Positions 37,401 to 48,689 of a DNA stretch of 64,000 nucleotides are shown here, piece by piece; the first letter of the stretch is position 1; every line of letters starts with the position of its first letter. Source of the stretch: Brachionus rotundiformis (lineage: Eukaryota; Rotifera; Eurotatoria; Ploima; Brachionidae). The stretch is taken from contig JAESIW010000115.1 of the NCBI GenBank assembly GCA_016802295.1, positions 1,851,995 to 1,915,994 of the forward strand. The letters are read 5' to 3'. Both the position numbers and the translations under genes were made by a program. The notes under the pieces were generated by a model, which did no database searches, was not told the origin of the DNA, and worked only from the letters and a program-made list of their open reading frames with translations.

Positions 37401-39916
37401 GCTGTACTAGACGAGTATCGACCCCTGGAATAAGCCAAACGACCTACCATGAGAACAAAAAGCCCAAAGTCCATAGAAGATTGATTGACAAGAAAGACAG
37501 CCTGTCCAGTTTCGAATGCTCGAGCTCTAACGAAACGACTACCAGCGACTTTAAGAATTCGTTTGGTCAAAGACGCAGAATGGCATTCAATCACCAGTAC
37601 CGGATTCTCGAGCTCGAACTAGGCGAGCTTCAGGACATTATAAATGACTCTGAGGATCAGCTAAGTCACGTGACCAAGTTAACATGCTGGCATAAACGCA
37701 TTAATTTTGAATTAAAATCAACTATTTCGTTGTTAAATTCAGCCGAGTTAAATCGACAAGATTCGTTGGCAAATAACCAGTTTAGTTCGACAAGAATCCA
37801 CATTCCCAAATATGTAAGAAACTCCTTTAATTTTTATTAAATTTAGAAAAATTAAAAATAAATTAGAAAAAAAAAAATTTATAAAATTTATAAAATAAAT
37901 AAAATTTTATTTCCAAATTTTCTCATTTCTAAAATAAACTCTAAATACTTTCATTAATTTAGAACGATTTGCTGGCAATATGTCACACAAATATCTCAAA
38001 TTTAAAATTGATTAGAAATTTAATTAAAACTTCAAATTACAAAGACTCGACCGACACTGTCCAACCAACGTTCACTTATCACTTTGAATTAAAACAACAC
38101 CAACAATTTCAACAGTTTAAACAGCAAAAGCTTGATTCTTATCTATCTAGTTTGGATGGTAAGTGACCATTTTTACTTAAAGCAAAAAAAAAGCAAAGCT
38201 CTTTGATATTTTTCTCTAATTGCACTAATAAAATCTTATAAAACCAATAATTAATTATTTTTGTTCAAAGATATTGTAAATAAATGGGAAATGATGGAGA
38301 GTAGGCTGAGAGAGAGCAAAAACTTGGACGAATCAGGGTCCAATCTTTTGAATGAGCTGAAAAGTATCAAGGATAGCCTGCAGTTTGTGCACAAGCTGAC
38401 CAATCTTGATCCACATGTTCTTTACTTCAAGTCATTGGAAAACTTGGGCCTATTTCTGGGAGAACTCGAGGACAAAGCATTTTTCCTGTCCGACATTCTT
38501 AACAAGTTAAGCGAGCAGAGATCGCTTTACTTGGGCTTTCTGGCCAAGGAGCAGTCAGCCGACAAGGACACCAAAGCTTTTCTAGACTTGATCGGCAAAG
38601 AGATCGATGCCATGGAAGAAGCTCATAAAAAAGCCAGTCTCGAGTATGTCAAATTAAATTATTTTTGAATAATAAAAAATTTTAAAAACATTTTTTTCTT
38701 ATTTAGTTTAAAAATTGTTATCAAAAATTTGAAAAATTTGCACATTACTTGGACACAAGTGGAAGAAATAAGAAACCAAATAGAAAACCAGCTTGGTGAA
38801 TACGAATCCGAATTGACACTGGATTGTTCAAGTTGTGAATCCGGCTGCTCATTAATTCAAAGTGAAGAGACCACATTGAAGAACTTAAACAACAAAAACC
38901 TAATGGACAAACTTAGCCAGACCGCTTTGAACCAATTGGACTTGAATTTGAGCGCTATGCAAAGCCAATTGAATACATTTAGCCGTGAGTTGACCAATTT
39001 GTTCAAATTTACACCAGACACCATCACTGAGACAGACCTGCAATCAGTTTATTCCAAATTCTGTCTAGATTTGGACAAATTTAAAATCGAGACAAGTTAT
39101 TTAAGAGAGTTGTTGAGACAAAAAGATGAATTGGCCAAAAAAAATCACTTGGTCAACACAATTAATCAGCAGATAGACTTAAATTCGAACAAAATAAGGA
39201 CCAATGCCAGCTTTAATTATGAACATGGTGATTTTTTTGCCAAGCTTCAGTTGGACTTTAATGAAAGTGAGAGTGGCTACGATGAGCTTAAGACATCGAC
39301 CCCTCGGTACAGACACATCGAAATAGAGAATACAATTTGTCCGACACAGAGGGGAAAAATCAAGCAAAAAGCAGACTCAGTTAGTTTGGAAAATAAGTCC
39401 AGCCAAACTGAGAGAATGGATAAAATAGACAAGAGTGGTGGACAAAGATCAGTTGACAGTGGAATCATAACCACTTTAGATTCAACCGATATGGGCTCTT
39501 TTATGGCCTCAACACCAAGCTATATGACCAAAATGGAATCTTCGGCCGAGAATGTTTCTAGTCACAGATCAGAGCTGAAGCAGATTGAAAAATTGGACTT
39601 GTTCAATAAAGACTTGGAACAAGATGACAATTTGAGAAAGAGGAATCTTGAGTTGTCTGACAAAATTGATGAATTTCAGCCAGACGAGGACACACGTGCA
39701 CCACAGAGCCAAAGTGCGATAGATAATATTGGACCTCTATTTTCATTTAATAATATTATTTTTTATGGATTTTTTTTTGGTTTGATATTTGTTTTTTTTG
39801 TATATAGCGTAATGCCTAAAATAATGCCATCTTGCTGCGACTTTCAACGAGATTATTTGTTTTTTAATGTGGGAACTTTGTTTGGCGATGATGAGGACCG
39901 ACTTGTACCTTTTTAA
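28485..39916 (+). CDS. Spectrin-repeat, tail-anchored protein with KASH-like C-terminus
   Basis: Probably a nuclear-envelope (LINC complex) linker of the Klarsicht/nesprin type. Twelve exons join in frame (28485-28634, 28695-28859, 29027-29216, 29267-29391, 29447-29647, 34271-35366, 35469-35605, 35664-35795, 37367-37813, 37963-38158, 38271-38643, 38707-39916) to 1473 residues. Residues 1-277 form helical spectrin-like segments (YREFMHQFNQIKNWLDQL, KLHHLNKQWKSIES). The 34271 exon is low-complexity, Ser/Asp/Tyr-rich. Further spectrin-like helices follow (ELEDKAFFLSDILNKL, NLHITWTQVEEIRNQIENQL). A single membrane helix at about 1421-1439 is followed by a 34-residue tail with SCCDFQRDYLFF and ending LVPF. 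That size and placement match KASH peptides, but the canonical PPPX end is missing. Upstream exons are possible because the start is preceded by TTAG. An AATAAA lies near 40156. Confidence 0.7.
29998..30208 (+). other. Candidate alternative exon with hydrophobic segment
   Basis: It has a good acceptor (TTACAG at 29992-29997) and a good donor (ACAG|GTAAAT at 30209), and it continues the frame of the exon ending at 29647. It begins IRQVEDLSCQFYAIRLSTAH and then becomes strongly hydrophobic (two possible membrane helices). The open frame runs to a TAG at 30235. It ends in phase 1, which does not fit the next known exon, so it would need another partner or act as an alternative 3' end. T-rich intron sequence can mimic membrane segments. 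Confidence 0.3.
31037..31063. repeat. (TA)n microsatellite
   Basis: A nearly pure TA dinucleotide run inside the long intron of the KASH-like gene. Confidence 0.85.
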
Positions 39917-40979
39917 TTAATCAGTCTAATTCAATGTTTAATTATAAATTATTTGATATTTTTTTGTTAGTACCGAATGGACAGTCTTAGCATTTTTTCT
40001 TTTTTTTGTCTTGCTTATATAAGTTGTTAAAAGTTACAAGTTTATTTTTTCTTAATTATATTAGAATTTTTATTATGATTGAGTTTGCTATTTTTGTATA
40101 AAAAACATGTTTGGTAATTATATATTTTTTAAATTTTAAATCAAAATTTACAACGAAATAAAGGGTTTTGTTTGAAGTTAATTCTCTTCTATTTTAAATT
40201 AGATTATAAATTGTTAAACAATTAATTTTGTCTAAATACTTTTAAGATGTTAATTATTGCTGAAAATGAAATATGTGATATTTAAAATTAGTAAAATTTC
40301 ATTTGTTGATTATTTAGATTATAATCATTTATTAATTAAATTTTTTTTCTTTAAATATTGATCTAATGAATTAAATATCTTTTTTTTAAGAAATAGAGCC
40401 TGAACCAGGCTTTGTTATTGAAATTTCTTTTACTATTTTATTAAATTTTAGTTAATTCAAAATATTGATTTAATAAATTATATTCTCTGTGATTTGACAC
40501 TATGGTGTATGATATTATTATCATTATTTCAATGAACGCCTTTAAGGCGATGTAAACAAATAGATAATGGGAATTTTTACTGGGTTTTATTTTAGTATGA
40601 AATTTTTTGACACACCTAAAGCTCAAAATAATGCATCTTGTCTATTAATATGGAGACTAAGTTTTGAGATTTTTTTTAAAAATAATTTTAAAATATTAAA
40701 TAAATTCTAGTAGCATAAAGTTATTAGAATAGATAACAAATAAATACAACTTTTCAGTACATTTTAATGGATTAAAATGGCTTGAATTTGGTATTTTTGA
40801 ATTTTTGGAAATTAATTAAAGCAACACAATTACTTGGTTTTACAAGATAAAATTCCCATTTGAGTTTTTTTTTTTCACTTTTTAGATTAAAACTATATTC
40901 TATTAATTTATCACAATTAAATCGTTTGCCACAGACAAAAAAAAACATTTAAACAGTGTAAGATTATTAATATAATTTT
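39917..40979. other. 3' UTR and AT-rich spacer after the KASH-like gene
   Basis: AATAAA near 40156 probably ends the transcript. The rest is A/T-rich without recognisable content. Confidence 0.45.
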
Positions 40980-41600
40980 TTTTATTAAGTAGTAGTAGTA
41001 AAGAATGCTGTGAGAAACGTGAGTCTCCAAGTGGTGGCACACGTAGACACCCCACTTAAACACGTCGTAACAGCCTAAGACCAAATTTTTATTGTAGCAT
41101 CTTGTCAATTCTTTTTTTGAAGATGTTTGTATTTTTCACCTTCTTAGTCTCCTCATCTAGAGCGTTGCAGTATCCAGCTGTTCTATTGATGAAAAAATTA
41201 TGTCTTACTCCACAATTTCGGACCAGCTATGGTTCGATTGCATTGCGACAAGTTCTGGTATTCCCTGCTGAGCTAAGGCCAGCTTTTGGTTACCATTTAT
41301 GAATTACACATGATCTTGAGCATGCTGTATTATGCGAAGCTGAATAAGATCCCCGCGTCTCCGTCGCTCTTTCAGCGTGCTTCATCCCGAAGCCTCTATT
41401 CTCTCAGAGTATCTCAGAGTGAAATTCAGGAACTATTTTGGAAAATCTCAGCTGAAAATGCTTAAGAACATCAACGTCGGATTTCAGGCTTATACAGCAA
41501 ACTTCAGATGGGGATCTACTAACTTTATAGAGAAGTAACGGAATGTAAATCTGATAGTCATAGCATCTGTTGTTTACAATGAAGTACATGACTACGCATT
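40980..41600 (-). mobile_element. Degenerate LINE (non-LTR retrotransposon) fragment
   Basis: The minus strand carries a broken reading with LREYSERIEASG and then STLKERRRRGDLIQL. This is the conserved post-polymerase block (Y.ERL..L....LE.RR.RGDLI) of many non-LTR reverse transcriptases. Composition is balanced compared with the flanks. At the low-coordinate end a short (GTA)n run followed by A/T sequence may be the 3' tail. Frames are interrupted, so the copy is dead. The related block SLETRRLRGDLIEMFKIIKG appears in the copy at 48690. Confidence 0.6.
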
Positions 41601-42032
41601 TTTTCTTGTTGAATTTTGGGAGTTAATCGTTATTAAATTTTTAATTGTTTTTATCAGTTATTTAAATGAGTACCAGTTTTTTTTTAACAACAAACTCGTC
41701 TTTCTCAAGAATTTAAAAATGACAAATGAATTCATTGTCTTCAGGTTTTATTAGGTTCAGATTAAAATGATATCATTTAAAATTTTCAAGATAGTCTAAA
41801 ATTTTTGTATTTTGCAGAATCTACGACATGAGTATGAGTGAAAAACTTAGTAAATTTTTTTTACAATCTTCTGAATGAATAATTAAATTATTTCAAATTT
41901 GGGTAATTCATTTAATAAGAAATTATTAAGAAAATTTTGCGCTTTCTTATTACAGTAATTTGTTTATTTTTACGCTGATATTATTGTATTATTCGATAAA
42001 AATAATATTAATAATATTCTCTGATTTTATTT

Positions 42033-42883
42033 TTAATCTAAGCATAAATCATCTAAAATTTTCATGTAAGCCTTCACCATTCTTTTAGTTATTATTAATT
42101 CATCCTTCATGTTTCCACTCTTTTTTTTGCATATTATTCCGCAAATACTAAAATATCTTTCTATAAAAGCACTTGAAACATGAATGTTTAATAGCACTAG
42201 AGCCAACCTTGCTAGCACTAGAAAGCCCGGCTGATTAATTACAAAAATTTAAAATTAAAATATCACAAGAAATAGAAAAAAATTATTTAAAATATTATTA
42301 AAAAATTTAAGTATTACAAGTTTATTTTAAGTTTCTTTGAGTAATTTTTGATAACTTTACCTCTTTGAGATAATTTTCAAGTTTATATTTTTTAAAACCC
42401 CTCGGGCTTTCTAGTGCTAGTATTAGCATTTCATCCATATATTTAATACAAAATTTTATGTTTGTAATTCCTCTTAAAATATCGGTTTGGGATAGAATGT
42501 TTGGCGATTTTAAAATTTCCTTCTCAAGTACGACTTAAATCTTGTAAATTTCAGGTTCCTTTTTTTTTTTGCGTTGGACCATCTTCCATTAAATTCTTAA
42601 AGAACATTGCATCATTGTCTGTCTGTTGAATTGTGGGTTGAGGCAATTTTGAAAAGGTTGTGTCTTTGCTATTATCAGTATCATTAAAGAAAAACTTCAA
42701 GTTAACCGACTTGAGAGAATAAAGGCCTTTTCTAACCAGATTTTGACAAAATTCTTCTCCAATCCAGCTTTTAACTATTGTCAGGTTAAAAACAGTGAGC
42801 GCCTTAATAAAAATATAATTTGAAAATCTTGATGTCTGAAATATTATAAATCTATTATTAACCTGATATATTTCAGATACCAA
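42033..42883 (-). pseudogene. hAT-family transposase fragment, interrupted by a MITE
   Basis: The minus strand carries a C-terminal hAT dimerisation block near 42215-42033 (ARLALVLLNIHVSSAFIERY, followed by FSICGIICKKKSGNM). Upstream, 42883-42551 is an open stretch ending near NDAMFFKNLMEDG, then a frame change at an A run. The MITE at 42216-42416 splits it. Ignoring the MITE and one copy of its CTAG duplication, the codons on both sides (DEMLIL and ARLALV) are continuous. No terminal inverted repeats of the hAT element itself were found, and the catalytic N-terminal part is missing. Confidence 0.7.
42216..42416. mobile_element. piggyBac-like MITE, copy B, intact ends
   Basis: A 201-bp element with inverted ends: CACTAGAAAGCCCG at the left and CGGGCTTTCTAGTG at the right. 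It is flanked by CTAG on both sides (42212-42215 and 42417-42420), a 4-bp target duplication. The interior is A/T-rich and noncoding and aligns with copy A at 11748. It has inserted in the hAT fragment. The CTAG target differs from the usual TTAA. Confidence 0.85.
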
Positions 42884-43025
42884 CTCATACTTAGGTTTTT
42901 CTAATTTTTAAATTTGAATTATTAATTAACTAATTTTGGAATAATTTTATCAGTTATTGAAAAAATATTATTATGTGAGTATTGTTATGTGTGTGACTCA
43001 AAAGTGCGTGAATTGTCTGCTTAAA

Positions 43026-43068
43026 GGAGACTTTTTGGTGGTAAAGATGAAGGAATACGGAAGGATAA
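43026..43068 (+). pseudogene. Duplicated scrap of secreted cassette 1
   Basis: About 43 bases (GGAGACTTTTTGGTGGTAAA and onward) match 43983-44025 inside cassette 1 with few changes, while the flanks do not match. This is a stray partial copy about 0.95 kb upstream, with the reading ended by TAA. Confidence 0.75.
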
Positions 43069-43672
43069 GAATAACTAAAAATAAAGCAGCTAATTAAAAT
43101 CGATTTTTTGTTTTAATTAACAATCAAAAACCATTATAACATTAAATGATTAAAAACAATATATTTTCTGAACATTTTAGTTAAAATTTAAATTAAATTT
43201 TTTATTAATAAACTTTAAAGAGTATTTTTTAACTATTCAAATATTTAACATATGAAGAAAATAATTTTTTATGAGTTTTATTATGAAAATAGAATATAAA
43301 TTCAAATCTGCATTTAAATCCAATTTAGAAGACTTTGGAAATAATAATTTTCTGATAAATTGCTTGAAAACTAACGCTTAATATCCTTAATCAAAAATAT
43401 GAATATAAAATTGATCCTAAAGTTTATTACAATATTTAAAATATAATTGCTTTATTTTAATTTAAGCTTAGATCATACCTTGAACATAAAATGAACGAAA
43501 GATCTAGGAATATAATAATAGACAAATTTATTTAAGAGAACTTTGGAACATAAATTTCTAGGCGCACTAATACCATTGATTATTGTACTAGCAATTATTC
43601 CAATCTAATCTTCCAATAAGAATAAAATTTTAGAGAAATTTTATGATAAACAACGCTTAGCTTCCAAAATGG

Positions 43673-43680
43673 TATAAAAA
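43673..43680 (+). promoter_or_regulatory. TATA box of the cassette gene
   Basis: TATAAAAA lies 38 bp before the ATG at 43711. That implies a transcription start only a few bases upstream of the ATG, with a very short leader. Confidence 0.6.
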
Positions 43681-43710
43681 CTCCATTATTCTAAGCTAAA
43701 TATTAAAAAA

Positions 43711-45021
43711 ATGATCTCAGCAAAATTTTTAACAAGTTTATTGATTTTATCTGCCATTTTTGGCATTACTTTGGCTAGCTATGACTCCTGGTATTCGGAT
43801 GATAATCAAGGTAAACGATTTGTTTTCTTAGTCAGAAATCTTTTATTTCTAATTATTGAGTCTTTTTTCCGAATTCAATTTTTTCAAGAATTTGCTGGTC
43901 AAGATCTCTTTTTTAATTAATTTTTCTATTTTAAGAAAGAATGACTCGAGACGAAGCCAGCAAGTTCTTGGATACCTATAAGAGACTTTTTGGTGGTAAA
44001 GATGAAGAAATACGGGAAGATAATGACGAATTGGGTGAGCGTAGAGCCGAGGCTTTCGAAGCTTATGAGGAAAAGTGCGAGCCACTTTTTGTTATTGGAA
44101 AAAGAGCATGTCCACCAATCAGTAGCTGTGGTGCTGATTTCAAGCCAAACGCGTTCAATAATTACGATCCAAAAGCTCCGACCAAGGCACCTAAAAATCC
44201 TTAATGCAAACATTTTCTATCTTGTTTTTTCTAAAACTTTTCATATGATTAGAAATAAAAGATTTTTAGTTATAAAGATATTTTTTTTTAATAAATTTAT
44301 CCAAAGGCACTGACGATATTCAAGATCCCTTCTTAATGAGCATGCCAATGTTTTTTAAACGAGAAATGGCATCTGACTTTACCAACCAGCTCGAGCGTCG
44401 AGAGAACGAATTTTACAAAAGACTATTCAAAAGCAAACAAGATCCTGAAGAAGTGCGGGAAACTGAGTTAAAAGCTGATGCCAGAAGAAGAAAGGCCTAC
44501 AAAAATTATGAGGAATCATGTGAAATAAAAGGAAAATTTAAAGTTAGAACTTGTCTTCCCATTAAAGAGTGCTTTGCCAAGAATAATCAAACATTTATTC
44601 CTTTAATGTCACAAAAAAACAATATAACTGTGCCACAAAATAACAAGAAGCCATCGGGAAAGGGTCTTTTTTCACCATGATTTTATTTTTGGATATTTTT
44701 AATTTTTATTTTTCAAGGTAGTAAAAGAGAATTTCTAGAGAGAGCCTTGGCTTTGAGCTTTTTAGAAAGTGAACTTGAGGATGACGGCGAGACAAGTGAC
44801 CTATTCAAGCGTTTTTTGTTCAAAAAAAATCCAAATGCTGGTAAATTTTAAATTCAAATTTGTATCTAATTTCTACTCGAGTTTTTTTAACAGAATTAGT
44901 TGAAGAAACTAAAGAAAGAAAGACAAAAGCTTTTGAAAAATATGAAGAATACTGTGAAAAACGAATTTTCCGTATCGGATCTACTAGAAATTGTCCCCCA
45001 TTGGACAGTAAACTGTGCTAA
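43711..45021 (+). CDS. Secreted cysteine-containing protein locus: one signal exon, three alternative cassettes
   Basis: Exon 1 (43711-43810) encodes a signal peptide (cleavage likely after ITLA) and SYDSWYSDDNQ, ending in phase 1. Three downstream units each have a phase-1 acceptor and their own stop: cassette 1 at 43936-44204, cassette 2 at 44307-44680, and cassette 3 at 44718-44840 plus 44894-45021. Joined singly to exon 1 they give 122, 157 and 116 residues, all in frame. The cassettes are homologous: YKRLF (or a variant), a charged helix, RR/K.KA[FY]..YEE.CE, then R.C[PL]P[IL] and a last Cys, so three cysteines each. AATAAA follows cassettes 1 (near 44253) and 3 (near 45053). The domain is not recognised. 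Alternative terminal exons are inferred; tandem paralogues that lost their own first exons are the other explanation. Confidence 0.7.
43936..44204 (+). other. Cassette 1 exon (stop-containing)
   Basis: It encodes ERMTRDEASKFLDTYKRLFG, then an acidic helix, EAYEEKCEP, KRACPPISSC and a Pro/Lys-rich tail ending PTKAPKNP. It is followed by AATAAA within about 55 bp. Confidence 0.75.
44307..44680 (+). other. Cassette 2 exon (stop-containing)
   Basis: It encodes an extra N-terminal stretch with FLMSMPMFFKRE, then NEFYKRLFKSKQ, KNYEESCEI, VRTCLPIKEC and a longer Asn/Lys-rich tail. No AATAAA is visible in the 37 bp before cassette 3, so its transcript would have to end at the cassette 3 signal. Confidence 0.7.
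44718..45021 (+). other. Cassette 3 (two exons, stop-containing)
   Basis: Exons 44718-44840 and 44894-45021 are separated by a 53-bp phase-1 intron. They encode SKREFLERALALSFLESE, LFKRFLFKKNPNA, FEKYEEYCEK and RNCPPLDSKLC followed by stop. The internal intron is absent from cassettes 1 and 2. Confidence 0.7.
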
Positions 45022-46166
45022 AAGAATAATTATTTTATTAACCATAGACTTTAATAAAAAAAATATATTTTTTTTCAAATTTTATTTAATTTAATATGAT
45101 CAAATAGATATTTTATCTAGGCAAAGTTTATAGAAAGTATGTAAAGTCTACTATATTTTTCTCACCTAGATTTATGCAATTAAATGGTATTGGTCAGGTA
45201 AGTGCACAACTAAAGAACAAATATAGCGAATAAGTTGTATTTAATGCATCAAAATTATTAAAACCTAATGAAAAACGGCATTATGAAATTTCATACAAAA
45301 CTCGCATTACAAAAAAAAAAGATAGAATATTTTTATTTTTGAGGAATTAACTTATATTTTCAGCTCAAGGTTTGAGTTTAATAAAGTTTCTAAAATCAGT
45401 CTATTCTTTCCAATTCCAAAGTCTATGTTAAGTCCTAAGCTAACTGCTAACATTACCTCATGTTCTTTATCTTCAAATTTAACAAATACTTTGTGTTCAA
45501 TTATTAAATTTTCAACTCACAAAACTTAACCTTTAAAGTATAATGTGATCAGACCGGAGGAGTTTTTCCGGAAAAAAAAATCTTCTAATAAAAGAAAGGA
45601 AGAGTTAAGGAAGAAAAAGAGAATAAAAAGGGAATAGGAGAGGAACAAAAAGCATACAATATAGTTTTAAATTGTACTGTTATATTTAATTTTAAAATGT
45701 GACTATGCAAAAGATTTTCTATGTAAAAAAATATTCAAAAACCTATTTTTTGTATAATTTTTGGGAATGATCATTTTAATTTGATCATACACTTCAATAT
45801 AGTGCCATTTAGTTTAAATTGGAAAATAGATCTTAAGATATTTGAAAAATATTAAGTAGAATTTAATTTTCTGGGAATTACTAATAGATGAAAATAAATT
45901 GTTAATTTCTTTAAAAGTAAGTAAAAATAGACAGTTGATTTTATGACAATTGCATTAACGATGACAATAATTTTAAATAATTGTTTTATATAAATGATAA
46001 GATTTATGAATCTTTTAGTGGATCATAAAATGTAAATATAATTAAATGTAATAAAAAGTAAATTTTTTATTTTTAATTATAATTTTATTAATTATTATAC
46101 ATAATATACATAAAAATAAATTTGAAAATAAATAAAAAAAATGGTTGTAATGAATTTCGATATAAT
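45022..46166. other. AT-rich spacer, nothing recognised
   Basis: It holds the poly(A) signals of the cassette locus (left) and of the Not gene (right, minus strand). No other feature was found. Confidence 0.45.
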
Positions 46167-46958
46167 CTATTCATCGATATATGAAGAGTTCGAACATGAC
46201 TGATTAAAGTAGTCTTCGTTAGTTTTGTCACATTGGCCACCTGTTTGGGTCTTTCGCCATTTAATTCTTCTATTTTGGAACCAGATTTTTACTTGAGACT
46301 CAGTAAGTCCAAGGGAATTAGCCAAGTATGATCTCTCACTGCCGACCATGTACTGTTGTCTCAAAAATTCTTCTTCCAGTTTGTCCAATTGTTCTTGAGT
46401 AAATATGGTTCTCATTCTTTTATTTGAATTCGAGTTGGCATTGTCCACAGACTTTCTGTTTTTTCTTTTTTTACTCGTAGAAGATTTTTCCTCAATACTT
46501 TGATTAGGAGAGGAAGAGTTTATTTGACTAGCAGGTTGATTGCCTGTTTTGGACAGGCCGAGGATGGCGTCGATGGAAAATTTGAGAAATGGCTTCTTGT
46601 CATTGACTGGTTTAGCAGGCTGGACAAATTGAGGTTTACTAATTTCATCATTTGGCTGATCTTGATGAGCATTCACAGAATTATTTCGACTAAAATAATT
46701 TGAATCATTGAGTGTTCTATTTTGGTTTTGGTAATTGTAGTATTCGGAATGGTGATTGTATTGGTTGTAGTAATAGTTTTGGTAAAAATTTGAATTTGGT
46801 GTGGAAAAATAGTTGCATTGGGGAATCGGTGAGATAATGTTAGAAGATTCGCAAGAGGATGGTGATGTAGAAACTGAAGATCCTAGTCCATCTGATTCTG
46901 GTGTAAGTCTGTCACTGTTTACATTAACCTCGATCGATTGATTGTTATAGTGATACAT
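46167..46958 (-). CDS. NOTO: Not-class homeobox transcription factor
   Basis: A nuclear DNA-binding regulator. The single-exon minus-strand ORF has 263 residues. The N-terminal half is Asn/Tyr/Ser-rich. FSIDAILG at 127-134 is an eh1 motif expected to bind the Groucho co-repressor. A nuclear-localisation-like SKKRKNRK precedes the homeodomain at about 179-238, which has Gln50 and Asn51 in KIWFQNRRIKWRK. RQQYMVGSERSYLA is characteristic of the Not/Noto class and separates it from Emx and Vax. The ATG at 46958 is the only in-frame start giving the full N-terminus. Confidence is high for the homeodomain class. The gene symbol follows the vertebrate name, and the role in this animal is unknown. 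Confidence 0.9.
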   Translation of the reverse strand: MYHYNNQSIEVNVNSDRLTPESDGLGSSVSTSPSSCESSNIISPIPQCNYFSTPNSNFYQNYYYNQYNHHSEYYNYQNQNRTLNDSNYFSRNNSVNAHQDQPNDEISKPQFVQPAKPVNDKKPFLKFSIDAILGLSKTGNQPASQINSSSPNQSIEEKSSTSKKRKNRKSVDNANSNSNKRMRTIFTQEQLDKLEEEFLRQQYMVGSERSYLANSLGLTESQVKIWFQNRRIKWRKTQTGGQCDKTNEDYFNQSCSNSSYIDE

Positions 46959-48689
46959 TTTATAAAAGTATTTTTAATCTAATAAATAATTGTATGTTTT
47001 TATAGATAACAGCAATATTTTTACTTATATATACTTTTTTTTCAAAAACTAAAATCTTAGTCAATAAAACAATTATCTTAATTAATCTTAATTATTTTAT
47101 AACAGTGTTAATTTAACAGTTTATTAAAAATTAATTGGTAGAAGTTGGTTGTGAGGATATTCAACACTATGCCAATATCCGACTTTATTCTCGACGAGAG
47201 TTAAATCTGTGAAAATATAACACGTATCTTATCTTATATTAAACTAAATTAGCTAATTGTTTAGATCGACAGATTTTATTACTTAACTCAAAGAGTAGCG
47301 ATCGTGCAATTGGATTAACCAAGTCATAAAATCCCTCAGGTGTAAATTACGTAAATTCGTGCTATGCTAAAATTTTATGACTATCTTATCTTTTTTTAAT
47401 GGATTTTTATATATCTTTTTTTTTATCAAATTTAGAATTAAGCTTATTAATTGATGACTAATCGCATTTGGTAAAGATGGTTTTATAGGCCGAATATGGA
47501 GACTTTTTTTTTTAAACTGTAATCGGAAATGACAATCAATATTTAATTAAAAGTGAGAAAGTTTTAATTATTAAGGATTCAGTGATGAATGTAATCGTGA
47601 TTGTTTTGAATAATTATGGAATTGCTGAGAAATATGACCAATGTTTAAGATAATTTGATATAATGTAAATTTTGAATGCAAATACAAACAAATATGTGTC
47701 AAAAGTCACATTATTTTGTTTGTTAGTTTAGTTATCAGGGATGGAAATTGGGACTTAGTCGCACAGGAATACAAATTAAATGGCAAGTGTTATTGATAAT
47801 AAATAAAAAGTTAACCATTGGTAAGAGCACTTAATCATGTTATACGGTATTTTTATGTGATTATTAAATGATAAACTTAAATCTTTATTTGTTTTAAAAA
47901 AAGCTCTGAGTCATCTTAAAGATATTTCTGGTAAAGAATGCCATAAACATTATGATGTCTTTAATTGAAAAATTTTTATTTCATTTTTCATTATACTTTT
48001 AAATAATAAATTTTTAATTAGGTTAAAATAGTTTAATAATTTATATATTTTAAATCAATAATCTTAAAGTTATCAAACTTTAACAATATCCCAAATAATA
48101 TATTTTAATATAATTCTTGCCAACTATTAGACAAGTCAAATGCATATTTTTTTCCACTAATTGTTAGGCTAGTAAATGGATTCATGAAATGAATTTGATA
48201 ATCAAAAAATATAACCTTTTACTCTCAATGTATTTTTTTTCTGAAATTCTAATTTATTAATTTTTTAATTTAAATTTATTTTTTAAAAGATCTCTAGCTC
48301 GAAGTCTTTCCGACAATCGTTCTTTACAAGTTGACAAGATAAGACAAAAGTTTAGAAATTAAGTATGTAAACAAAGTAACAATAATTTTCTATCACAACT
48401 ATATTTTATTTCTTTAACTGTATCTAAAATTAATTTATTAAAATGTTGAATAAATCGAGTTTGAGTACAGAATGTTTTTTTATTATTTATTACAGTTAGA
48501 TGATTTTATAAGAATTTTAATAGTTACACAAAAACAAATATCTATTTTAAATTTTTATTTAATAAGTAAATAATTATGAGTAAATAATAAAGATGTGCTT
48601 AATTTTGACCGACACCTGAGTTCTGAATGATACCTAGACCTTCTTTTTGATCCCATGTGAGATTATTTTTATCCTGAAAAAAATTAATT
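46959..48689. other. AT-rich spacer upstream of the Not gene
   Basis: It presumably contains Not regulatory DNA. Less A/T-rich patches occur near 47140-47220 and 47270-47340. No gene was found. Confidence 0.4.

Noticed and set aside
48599..48689. Minus-strand 82-codon ORF as a separate gene next to the LINE remnant
   Set aside because: It mostly overlaps the antisense of the LINE block, and the remainder has no recognisable family. An inverted LINE piece is possible but unsupported.
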